Assembly: GCA_002409995.1 (NCBI GenBank)
Contig: DHOR01000034.1
Span: 15,727-21,104, forward strand
DNA: 5,378 bases
Direction of reading: 5' to 3'
DNA from: Hungatella sp. UBA5385
Lineage (GTDB): Bacteria > Bacillota > Clostridia > Lachnospirales > Lachnospiraceae
In this document: positions 1-5,378 of the stretch, in pieces
Layout of the letters: each line of letters begins with the position of its first letter
Position numbering within the stretch: position 1 is the first letter of the stretch
Made by a program: the position numbers and the translations under genes
Notes under the pieces: model-generated
Seen by the model: only the letters and a program-made list of their open reading frames with translations
What the model was told of the DNA's origin: nothing
The model's database searches: none

Positions 1-46
1 AGGGGTTCGACCCTTTTTAAAAAGGGTCGAACCCCTTAGGTAAAAA
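1..46. repeat. Perfect 36-bp palindrome with conserved flank, probable bidirectional terminator/dispersed repeat
   Basis: Bases 1-18 are exactly reverse-complemented by 19-36, so the block is a perfect palindrome without a spacer. Each half can also fold alone: AGGGGT pairs with ACCCTT (one G-U) around a TCG loop, and it runs straight into Ts, giving a small intrinsic-terminator shape on both strands. Read on the minus strand, 46-24 (TTTTTACCTA followed by AGGGGTTCGACCC) matches 5356-5378 on the plus strand with one difference in 23 bases. The minus-strand half lies downstream of the lysR gene and could end its transcript. The window starts at the palindrome edge, so the outer flank is not visible. 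It could instead be a dispersed palindromic repeat or an element end. The palindrome is certain; its function is inferred. Confidence 0.85.
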
Positions 47-115
47 AATAAAAAAAATTTCAGCATATGGGAGTATAAAAGCTTATTTTTGGTTCATAAT
101 AGGAGTATACCAAAG

Positions 116-145
116 ATGAGTGAATACTTATCCTCCCCTTTTTAA
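116..145 (+). CDS. Possible 9-residue leader peptide ORF
   Basis: An ATG at 116 opens a nine-codon frame (MSEYLSSPF) ending in TAA at 143-145. It is preceded by AGGAG at 101-105, ten bases upstream, which is a long but usable spacing. The stop codon abuts the stem of the terminator at 144-185, as in attenuator leaders, but no plus-strand gene follows within reach because lysR lies on the opposite strand. The peptide has no run of one regulatory amino acid. The octamer GGAGTATA occurs at 70-77 and again at 102-109 over the ribosome site. Either copy could pair, with one mismatch, with TATCCTCC at 129-136 and hide the ribosome site. It may equally be a chance ORF inside a small RNA or an intergenic remnant. 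Confidence 0.2.
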   Translation: MSEYLSSPF

Positions 146-185
146 TCGGTTCCAGTGCAATGGCGCACTGGGGCCGGTTTTTTTT
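144..185 (+). terminator. Strong intrinsic terminator, plus strand
   Basis: Bases 144-158 pair with 165-179 to form a stem of about 15 pairs, with a few G-U wobbles, around the six-base loop AATGGC. Eight Ts follow at 178-185. The T tract is only on the plus-strand 3' side; on the minus strand the hairpin is followed by ATTAAAAAGG, so it is not a canonical terminator for lysR. The T tract overlaps the lysR stop codon (184-186 on the plus strand). It must therefore end a plus-strand transcript coming from the short region to its left or from outside the window, and it would block antisense read-through into lysR. Confidence 0.8.
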
Positions 186-1128
186 AGTTGTAAAAAACGG
201 ATGAATCGTTCCACTTACATTCCTTTTCATAAGCGTGCTGCTTTGCTAGCTGAATTAAATATTGAGCAGCTTGACTGAGATGTGTTTTCTTTGAGTAAGC
301 GATGACCCATTCCCATTTTGGCCTGCTTTTAAGATAAAACCAGGCACCCTGTTCGTTATTATGTACATAGGAACGTGGCATAATGGTACAGCAGAGGCCG
401 GCACAGACCATTTTTCCAAGAGCATGGTTTAATGAAGTTTCACAGAGTATATTGGGCGAAATTCCGGCTTCAGCAAAGAGAGGATCAATAATATTTCTCT
501 GGGTGGAAGCTGGAAACATAAGTGAGAACTTTTCGTTGCTAAATTTCTTGAGATCAATTTCAGTCAGCGGTTTTCCAGGGGGTGCAGCATATTTTTGGGC
601 TAAAGGATGGGTTCTGGGAACTCCCAGCAAAAAATCCTCATTGCATAGATGAATATATTCCAGATCGATTTTATCTTTATCTGTAAGCATAATAAAAGCC
701 AAATCAAGACGCCCTGATGCCAGCATCCCCTGCTGTTGGCTCACTGTCCGTTCAAATAACTGTACGGTTACTTCGGGATATTTCTTCACAAATTCAGGAA
801 ATATATGAATAAACATATCAATTCCATGTTCCCAAGATAACCCAAATGTTAATTCACCGGACATACTGTGTGTAATGTCGCCTATGATAGAATAGGTATT
901 TTTTTGGATTCTTAAAATCTCCCGGGCATTTGTAATATAAACTTTACCTGCCTGAGTCGGATGAAGCTGTCTTTTGGTACGATAAAAAAGTTTAGTATTC
1001 AATTCTTTTTCCAGTCGGATCAGCTGCTGGTTTAAACCGGATTGGGTGATGAACATTGCTTCCGCAGCTTTTGTGATGTTACCATAATCTTCAATAGCCA
1101 CAATGTATTCCAATAATTTTAAATCCAT
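184..1128 (-). CDS. LysR-family transcriptional regulator
   Basis: A 314-residue protein of normal length for LysR-type regulators, which are DNA-binding, ligand-responsive cytoplasmic regulators, usually tetrameric. Residues 1-60 form the winged helix-turn-helix, with the typical pattern NITKAAEAMFITQSGLNQQL (17-36), then RLEKELNTKLFYR and the wing ending in TQAG (58-61). A linker helix (about 62-90) leads to the periplasmic-binding-like effector domain (about 91-296), which begins GELTFGLS and includes SGRLDLAFI at 138-146. The start was placed at ATG 1128, because GGAGG at 1133-1137 sits four bases upstream. The upstream in-frame GTG at 1146 would lie in front of this ribosome site. It is divergent from the TRAP/amidohydrolase operon, so it is the probable local regulator and probably autoregulated. 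The segment VCAGLCCTIMP (241-251) has cysteines where relatives usually carry small residues or glycine. The effector is not predictable. Confidence 0.95.
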   Translation of the reverse strand: MDLKLLEYIVAIEDYGNITKAAEAMFITQSGLNQQLIRLEKELNTKLFYRTKRQLHPTQAGKVYITNAREILRIQKNTYSIIGDITHSMSGELTFGLSWEHGIDMFIHIFPEFVKKYPEVTVQLFERTVSQQQGMLASGRLDLAFIMLTDKDKIDLEYIHLCNEDFLLGVPRTHPLAQKYAAPPGKPLTEIDLKKFSNEKFSLMFPASTQRNIIDPLFAEAGISPNILCETSLNHALGKMVCAGLCCTIMPRSYVHNNEQGAWFYLKSRPKWEWVIAYSKKTHLSQAAQYLIQLAKQHAYEKECKWNDSSVFYN

Positions 1129-1132
1129 ATTC

Positions 1133-1137
1133 CCTCC
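1133..1137 (-). promoter_or_regulatory. Shine-Dalgarno that decides the lysR start
   Basis: GGAGG on the minus strand, four bases before ATG 1128. It falls inside the longer open frame that begins at GTG 1146, so it argues for the shorter 314-residue protein, which also starts with the typical MDLKLLEY sequence of the LysR family. Confidence 0.85.
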
Positions 1138-1188
1138 ATATTTCACAAAGTATTACAAAAACTTAGAATAGATATAAAAATTAGTATG

Positions 1189-1217
1189 TTTACTTCGTAT
1201 TATACATCATATATAAT
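1189..1217 (+). promoter_or_regulatory. Candidate sigma-A promoter of the TRAP operon
   Basis: A perfect -10 box TATAAT at 1212-1217 lies 17 bases after TTTACT at 1189-1194, which matches the -35 consensus in four of six positions. Transcription would start near 1224 and give a leader of about 55 bases before ATG 1279. The spacer contains the dyad GTAT-T-ATAC (1197-1205) and overlaps the candidate lysR -10 box, which would suit control by a divergently encoded LysR protein. A weak -35 is common for activated promoters. Predicted by eye only. Confidence 0.5.
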
Positions 1218-1228
1218 AAAAACCACAA
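1199..1228 (-). promoter_or_regulatory. Candidate sigma-A promoter of lysR
   Basis: On the minus strand a TATAAT box (plus-strand 1199-1204) lies 18 bases after TTGTGG (plus-strand 1223-1228). Transcription would start near 1192 and leave about 65 untranslated bases before the lysR ATG. This promoter overlaps the candidate operon promoter on the other strand, so the two would compete for polymerase. The region is AT-rich and TATAAT-like words are expected by chance, so this is tentative. Confidence 0.4.
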
Positions 1229-1245
1229 GAGATATTGATAAAAAG

Positions 1246-1260
1246 TAGTTAAAATAACTA
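1246..1260. promoter_or_regulatory. Perfect small inverted repeat, possible operator or leader hairpin
   Basis: TAGTTA, three As, TAACTA: a perfect six-base inverted repeat just ahead of the dctQ ribosome site (AAGGGG at 1267-1272). It lies downstream of the predicted transcription start, so it could be a repressor-type operator or a weak mRNA hairpin. It does not fit the classic LysR T-N11-A box exactly. In such AT-rich DNA a chance dyad is possible. Confidence 0.35.
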
Positions 1261-1278
1261 AAAAAGAAGGGGTGGATT

Positions 1279-1767
1279 ATGAAGGTATTAAAATGGATTG
1301 ACAAGCATATGGAGGAAGCATTTTTATCAGTCTTTTTGCTGACACTTATTGTATTAACATCAGCAAATGTTATTTTGCGGTATGTATTTAACAGCGGGTT
1401 AACATGGAGTGATGAAATATGTAAGTATTGTCTTATCTTTTCAGGCTTTATCAGTATTGGTTATTGGGTTAGAAATAAAAATGGAATTTGTGTAGATGCA
1501 CTTGTTCAGGTATTGCCTGAAGGAATAAGAAAAGGTCTGAATATAATTACTCAGATTTTGGTATTGTGTTTCTTCATATGGATGTTTCGCAGTTCTGTGA
1601 ATGTTATAAAATCAGTTGCTAAAAGCGGTCAGGTAAGCGGAACATTACAGATATCAATGGTTTACATCTATATGGCGCCGGTATTTGGGTTTGGTTTGGC
1701 AGTCTTACGAATGGTACAGGTAATCGTATTAGACTTGATGAAGTTAAAAAGGGGAGGAAATCAATAA
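1279..1767 (+). CDS. dctQ: TRAP transporter small permease subunit, DctQ family
   Basis: A 162-residue membrane protein, normal length for the four-helix small subunit of tripartite ATP-independent periplasmic (TRAP) transporters. It pairs with the large DctM subunit in ion-gradient-driven uptake. Hydrophobic segments lie at about 15-36, 48-66, 87-108 and 126-150. The family signature RYVFNSGLTWSDE is present at 34-46, between the first two helices. The start at ATG 1279 is supported by AAGGGG at 1267-1272, six bases upstream. This is the first gene of the operon. Its TAA stop (1765-1767) overlaps the dctM ATG by one base (TAATG), indicating translational coupling. The gene symbol is a family label and does not imply C4-dicarboxylate as substrate. 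Confidence 0.93.
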   Translation: MKVLKWIDKHMEEAFLSVFLLTLIVLTSANVILRYVFNSGLTWSDEICKYCLIFSGFISIGYWVRNKNGICVDALVQVLPEGIRKGLNIITQILVLCFFIWMFRSSVNVIKSVAKSGQVSGTLQISMVYIYMAPVFGFGLAVLRMVQVIVLDLMKLKRGGNQ

Positions 1768-3065
1768 TGACAATGCCTATATTTTTCCTTATATTTGCTG
1801 CACTGATTGCAATAGGAACGCCTGTAGCTATAGTATTTGGGGGCATGGCAGCGCTTCCGTCTCTTGTAAGCTCCGGATTTCCCTACACTGCAGAAGCAGC
1901 AGTGAGAAGTATGGTAAGTGGTTTAGACAGCTTTACATTGCTGGCAGTACCTTTATTTATGTTATCCGGAATCATTATGGCAAAAGGGGGTATCTCAGAA
2001 AAATTATTTAATTTCTTTGCATATTTTATTGGGAATAAAACAGCGGGAATGCCTTGTGCGGTTATAGTAACCTGTATGTTTTATGGGGCAATATCAGGTT
2101 CATCTCCAGCAACAGTATCAGCAGTTGGTGCCATGACCATACCTTTCCTGATTTCCCTGGGATACGATAAGATCTTTAGTACTGCAATCGTAACTGTAGC
2201 CGGAGGGCTTGGAGTTATTATTCCGCCGAGTATTTCCTATATTGTATATTCCTCAACATCAGGAGCTTCACCCTCCGCTTTATTTATTGGTGGAGTAATA
2301 CCTGGAATACTCATCGGTGTCTCATTAATGATCTGCGCATTTCTCTATTGTAAGAAACATGGAGAGGATAAGGAAAAACTAAAAGAAAATTATGAGAAAA
2401 TAAGAGGACTTGGATTCTTTAATTTATTTAAAGAAAGCTTCTTTGCACTGCTGACACCAGTTATTATATTAGGAAGCATCTATGGCGGAATCGCTTCCCC
2501 TACAGAAGCAGCAGCTATTTCAGTTATTTATGCATTGATTATCAGCATCTTTATATATAAGACACTGAAAATAAGTGGAATTGGCAATCTGATTGTGGAA
2601 GGAACTAAAACTTATGTTACGATTTTATTCATTATTTCTGCAGCAACAGCATTTGGAAGGGCTTTGACCATGCTGCAGTATCCACAATTAATCAGTGCTG
2701 GAATTTTGGGAAATATATCAAGTAAGATAATTATTATACTTGTAATGAATGCGATTTTGCTGATATTTGGAATGCTTCTTGATAATATACCTAATATTAT
2801 GATTTTAACGCCAATATTCCTGCCAGTGGCAACTTCTATTGGTATGGACCCGGTACACTTTGGAATTATGATTACAGCAAATCTTGCCATAGGAATGGTA
2901 ACACCTCCAATGGGGATTAATTTGTTCGTAGCGAGCAGTATGACAGATATTCCGGTTTTGAAGATTGCAAAAGCAACAATACCATTCTTAATTGCATTTT
3001 TCATTGCACTTATGTTTATTGCTTTTATACCTGAAATAAGTCTGGTATTACCAGGAATCGTATGA
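1767..3065 (+). CDS. dctM: TRAP transporter large permease subunit, DctM family
   Basis: A 432-residue, highly hydrophobic protein of standard length for the DctM subunit, the ion-coupled transport core in the membrane. Family motifs are visible in order: SFTLLAVPLFMLSG (55-68), GAISGSSPATVSAVG (107-121), GGLGVIIPPSISYIVYSS (146-163), SPTEAAAISVIYAL (244-257), LLDNIPNIMILTPIFLPV (337-354) and TPPMGINLFVAS (379-390). Its two halves carry the related PP-containing segments typical of this inverted-repeat fold. The start at ATG 1767 is chosen over ATG 1773 because GGGGAGG (1751-1757) is nine bases from the first and fifteen from the second. It overlaps dctQ by one base and is followed 26 bases later by dctP. 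No truncation or missing motif is seen. The substrate cannot be read from this subunit. Confidence 0.96.
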   Translation: MTMPIFFLIFAALIAIGTPVAIVFGGMAALPSLVSSGFPYTAEAAVRSMVSGLDSFTLLAVPLFMLSGIIMAKGGISEKLFNFFAYFIGNKTAGMPCAVIVTCMFYGAISGSSPATVSAVGAMTIPFLISLGYDKIFSTAIVTVAGGLGVIIPPSISYIVYSSTSGASPSALFIGGVIPGILIGVSLMICAFLYCKKHGEDKEKLKENYEKIRGLGFFNLFKESFFALLTPVIILGSIYGGIASPTEAAAISVIYALIISIFIYKTLKISGIGNLIVEGTKTYVTILFIISAATAFGRALTMLQYPQLISAGILGNISSKIIIILVMNAILLIFGMLLDNIPNIMILTPIFLPVATSIGMDPVHFGIMITANLAIGMVTPPMGINLFVASSMTDIPVLKIAKATIPFLIAFFIALMFIAFIPEISLVLPGIV

Positions 3066-3091
3066 TTTTATTTTAATCGAAGGAGAAGAAT

Positions 3092-4159
3092 ATGAGGAAG
3101 ATTTTAGCAGCAGTAATTATGGGGACGTTTATTCTCACAGCCTGTGGCGGGAATGCAGAAATTAAGAGTCAGGATACAACAGAATCAAAAGCAGCAATGG
3201 TTACTGAAGGCGGAGCAGAGGGGATCAAAGATGAATACACCTGGACAGCAGCCATGAATGTATCCGATACCACCTTAAATTATAAAATGATGGAAAGATT
3301 TAAAGAACTAATTGAATCAAAAAGCGGCAATAAAATTAAAATTAACCTTTATCCCAATGGACAGCTGGGAAATGATACCGAACAGATGCAGGGATTGATT
3401 GAGGGAACCAATGATTTTGTCACTACAATAACCAGCGGTATGACTTCTTTTGTTCCTCAATATGCAGTTTTTGACTGTCCTAATGCTTTTCCCGATCTAG
3501 ATAACATGCGTGCTGTTTTAGATGACAAAGCTTTTGTAGATGGTTTGAATCGTTATTCTGAAGAGGCTGGTATTAAACTTATGGGGTTGGCAGATGCCGG
3601 GTTCCGTCAAACAACATCTAATACAGAGGTGCATACTGTTGGAGACTTTAAGGGGATTAAAATAAGAGTGATTCAAAATCCATATCATATTTCCTACTGG
3701 CAGTCACTTGGGTCTAATGCTGCAGCCATGGATTTTAGTGAGGTTTATGTAGGTCTGCAGCAGAAAACAATTGATGCTCAGGAAAATCCGTATATGAATA
3801 TTGTTGCCAATAAATTTTATGAAACACAGGATTATATTATTGAAACAAATCATTTAGGTCATATCATAGTATTTTTAATGAATGAAACTCTTTATAGTAA
3901 TCTGCCGGCCGAAGTCCAGGAATTAGTTGATCAATGTGCACAGGAGGCCATTGAATATACAAGAGGATTAGCTGATGAAAGTATCTCTCAAGATAAGGCA
4001 GTAATAGAAGCCAGCGGCACTGCTATTATCACGTTGGATGCTGCTGTAGCGGAAGAGATGAGGGAAAAAGCATCACCTGTTTATGATCAGATACGTTCTG
4101 ATATTGGAGATGACCTGGTTGATCAATTGATCGCATCAGTTAATGCGAATAAAAAGTAG
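3092..4159 (+). CDS. dctP: TRAP transporter solute-binding lipoprotein, DctP family
   Basis: A 355-residue extracytoplasmic binding protein that delivers ligand to DctQM. A lipoprotein signal peptide occupies residues 1-17, and the lipobox LTAC puts the lipidated cysteine at 18, as expected for a Gram-positive cell. A low-complexity tether runs to about residue 47, where the mature fold begins (YTWTAAMN). Family landmarks are YPNGQLGND (87-95), GLADAGFRQTTSN (165-177), the FKGIKIRV strand (186-193) with R192 at the position of the ligand-carboxylate-binding arginine known from the family, and QENPYMNI (230-237). Together these suggest an organic acid ligand. AAGGAG at 3080-3085 supports ATG 3092. 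It is placed after dctQM rather than before them, and is followed 37 bases later by the amidohydrolase, with no terminator visible between them. Confidence 0.95.
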   Translation: MRKILAAVIMGTFILTACGGNAEIKSQDTTESKAAMVTEGGAEGIKDEYTWTAAMNVSDTTLNYKMMERFKELIESKSGNKIKINLYPNGQLGNDTEQMQGLIEGTNDFVTTITSGMTSFVPQYAVFDCPNAFPDLDNMRAVLDDKAFVDGLNRYSEEAGIKLMGLADAGFRQTTSNTEVHTVGDFKGIKIRVIQNPYHISYWQSLGSNAAAMDFSEVYVGLQQKTIDAQENPYMNIVANKFYETQDYIIETNHLGHIIVFLMNETLYSNLPAEVQELVDQCAQEAIEYTRGLADESISQDKAVIEASGTAIITLDAAVAEEMREKASPVYDQIRSDIGDDLVDQLIASVNANKK

Positions 4160-4196
4160 TATTTTTTAAACAAGTACTAGAGAATGAGAGGTAATC

Positions 4197-5336
4197 ATGG
4201 AAACAGTCATTTTAAAAAATGGAACAGTATACGATCCATTAACAAAAGATTTTGAAAAAAAGGATATAGCTGTTTCAGGTAAAAAAATCATAGCTGCTGA
4301 TGAAATTCCAAGTGGCAAAGCTTCCATCATTGATGTAACAGACTGTTTGGTTACCCCGGGGCTGATTGACTATCATATTCATCTTTATTCTGGCTGTGAC
4401 GGAGCAGTGAAGGCGGATATTATGACGTTTCCCAATGGAGTTACAACGGCAGTAGACGGTGGCACTTGTGGAGTGAGCAATTTTGAAATGTTTGTGAAAA
4501 CAGATATTACTCAATCTCTTACCCGGATAAAAAGTTATTTGAATGTCTCTCCAGCAGGTTTGGCTTCATCTGTATTTTCAGAAAATGTAAATCCGGAATA
4601 CTATGATTTGGAAAAGATGAGGGATTTGTTTCATACTTATTCAGAACATCTGGTTGCACTTAAGCTCCGTATTTCAAGAAACATTGTAGGATCCAGTGGA
4701 TTAACCAGAGAACCTTTGATACAGACAATAAAAATAGCCGAGGAACTGGAATGCCCTGTAGTGGTACATATGAATGATCCGATTATTGACGTTGAAGAGG
4801 CAGTGGAGTATCTGCGTCCATGTGATGTGTTTTGCCATATGTATTATGGAGATGGGAGTACAATTGTGAATCATCAGGGCATGGTAAAGGAGAAGATTCT
4901 GGAAGCTAGAAAACGGGGAGTTCTATTTGATGCCTGTAATGGGAAAGGTAATTTTCAATTTAAGACAGCAATACCGGCAATTCAAAATGGATTCTATCCG
5001 GATATTATTAGTACTGATTTTTCGCCAATGACACAGTATGTACATCCGGTAATATCACTTCCCCATCTGATGTCGAAATATATGAATATGGGGATGCCGC
5101 TAGCTGAAGTGTTGAATGCAGTAATTCTGGAACCCGCAAGGCAGCTTAAAATGGAAGAGGAGCTGGCAACCTTAAAAGCAGGAACAACAGCAGATATAGC
5201 AGTATTTAAGATTGCGGAAAAAGATACCAGATTCTATGATTTCACAGAGGCGTCAATCGAAGGGCATCAACTGATTGTTCCACAAATGACCATAAAAGAT
5301 GGAGCTATTGTATATAGACAGACAGATTTAGATTAA
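4197..5336 (+). CDS. Metal-dependent amidohydrolase, COG3964 (EF_0837/Atu3266-like) family
   Basis: A 379-residue cytoplasmic enzyme of the amidohydrolase superfamily, complete and of normal length. The N-terminal beta-sandwich part (1-53) leads into the TIM barrel at VTPGLIDYHIHL. Predicted binuclear metal ligands are H60 and H62 (HIH), K156 in ALKLRISRNIVG as the bridging, probably carboxylated lysine, H191 (VVVHMND), H214 (VFCHMYYG), and the catalytic D274 in PDIISTDF. The stretch RGVLFDACNGKGNFQF (240-255) and the K-x-R-x-S pattern are typical of COG3964, which is often mislabelled dihydroorotase. Relatives hydrolyse acetyl-(R)-mandelate-type esters, as I recall; the natural substrate is open. 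The C-terminus returns to the sandwich with LKAGTTADIAVFKI (326-339). AGAGG at 4187-4191 supports ATG 4197. As last gene of the TRAP operon it probably acts on the imported compound. The family assignment is firm; the substrate is unknown. Confidence 0.9.
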   Translation: METVILKNGTVYDPLTKDFEKKDIAVSGKKIIAADEIPSGKASIIDVTDCLVTPGLIDYHIHLYSGCDGAVKADIMTFPNGVTTAVDGGTCGVSNFEMFVKTDITQSLTRIKSYLNVSPAGLASSVFSENVNPEYYDLEKMRDLFHTYSEHLVALKLRISRNIVGSSGLTREPLIQTIKIAEELECPVVVHMNDPIIDVEEAVEYLRPCDVFCHMYYGDGSTIVNHQGMVKEKILEARKRGVLFDACNGKGNFQFKTAIPAIQNGFYPDIISTDFSPMTQYVHPVISLPHLMSKYMNMGMPLAEVLNAVILEPARQLKMEEELATLKAGTTADIAVFKIAEKDTRFYDFTEASIEGHQLIVPQMTIKDGAIVYRQTDLD

Positions 5337-5355
5337 AATTTTTGGGAGTTATGGA

Positions 5356-5378
5356 TTTTTACCTGAGGGGTTCGACCC
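5356..5378. repeat. Partial inverted copy of the left-end palindromic repeat, probable operon terminator
   Basis: TTTTTACCTG followed by AGGGGTTCGACCC, cut off by the window end. It equals the reverse complement of 24-46 with one difference (G at 5365 where the other copy implies A). It starts 19 bases after the amidohydrolase stop. If it continues like the first copy, the AGGGGT/ACCCTT hairpin and T run would end the operon transcript. The missing right half cannot be checked here. Confidence 0.75.

Noticed and set aside
1..36. tRNA 3' end or T-arm suggested by GGGTTCGACCC and GGTCGAACCCC
   Set aside because: The TTCGA word resembles a T-loop, but the five-pair T-stem, the acceptor stem and the rest of a cloverleaf are absent. 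The perfect palindrome explains the resemblance.
383..652. Plus-strand open frame of 89 codons inside lysR
   Set aside because: It is antisense to a well-supported LysR gene, has no recognisable domain or convincing ribosome site, and is a frame shadow.
1619..1846. Minus-strand open frame of 75 codons across the dctQ/dctM junction
   Set aside because: It overlaps two clear genes on the other strand and its translation shows no family features.
2612..3004. Minus-strand open frame of 130 codons inside dctM
   Set aside because: It is antisense to conserved dctM motifs; its hydrophobic look is the mirror of the membrane-protein codons.
4160..4196. Terminator or separate promoter between dctP and the amidohydrolase
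   Set aside because: The 37-base gap holds a T run and the short palindrome AGTACT but no stable hairpin and no -35/-10 pair; co-transcription is simpler.
4275..4514. Minus-strand open frame of 79 codons inside the amidohydrolase
   Set aside because: It is antisense to the metal-binding region of the enzyme and shows no motif of its own.
4197..5336. Dihydroorotase or hydantoinase identity for the amidohydrolase
   Set aside because: The superfamily metal ligands are shared, but the K-x-R-x-S and RGV-x-FD-x3-G-x-G-x-F-x-F patterns fit COG3964. No pyrimidine pathway genes are nearby.
1..5378. Composite transposon or genomic island
   Set aside because: No transposase, integrase or visible target duplication is present. 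The terminal repeats alone do not prove mobility, so it is kept only as an alternative in the findings.

Overview
The window looks like a chromosomal segment of an AT-rich Gram-positive bacterium, most likely a Clostridia/Lachnospiraceae-type Firmicute. The base composition is low-GC, Shine-Dalgarno sequences are strong and purine-rich (GGAGG, AAGGAG, GGGGAGG), and the solute-binding protein is a lipoprotein with a lipobox rather than a free periplasmic protein. The species cannot be named from the sequence.

Layout: 1-46 is a perfect 36-bp palindrome with a short flank. 47-183 is a small intergenic stretch with a possible 9-residue leader ORF and a strong plus-strand intrinsic terminator (144-185). 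184-1128 (minus) is a LysR-family regulator. 1129-1278 is the divergent control region, with overlapping promoters and two small dyads. 1279-5336 (plus) is a tight four-gene operon: TRAP small permease (DctQ), TRAP large permease (DctM), TRAP lipoprotein binding protein (DctP) and a COG3964-type metal-dependent amidohydrolase. At 5356-5378 the window ends inside a second copy of the repeat seen at position 1, in inverted orientation.

How it works together (inference): DctP captures an organic acid outside the cell and DctQM import it on an ion gradient. The cytoplasmic amidohydrolase then removes an acyl group or opens an amide or ester, and the divergent LysR protein senses the substrate or product and controls the operon. 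COG3964 relatives have been shown to hydrolyse acetylated alpha-hydroxy acids such as acetyl-(R)-mandelate, but the physiological substrate of this subfamily is not settled, so the ligand here is unknown. No complete new defence or mobile system is visible. The most unusual signals are the inverted, terminator-like palindromic repeats bracketing the module and the orphan leader/terminator unit downstream of lysR.
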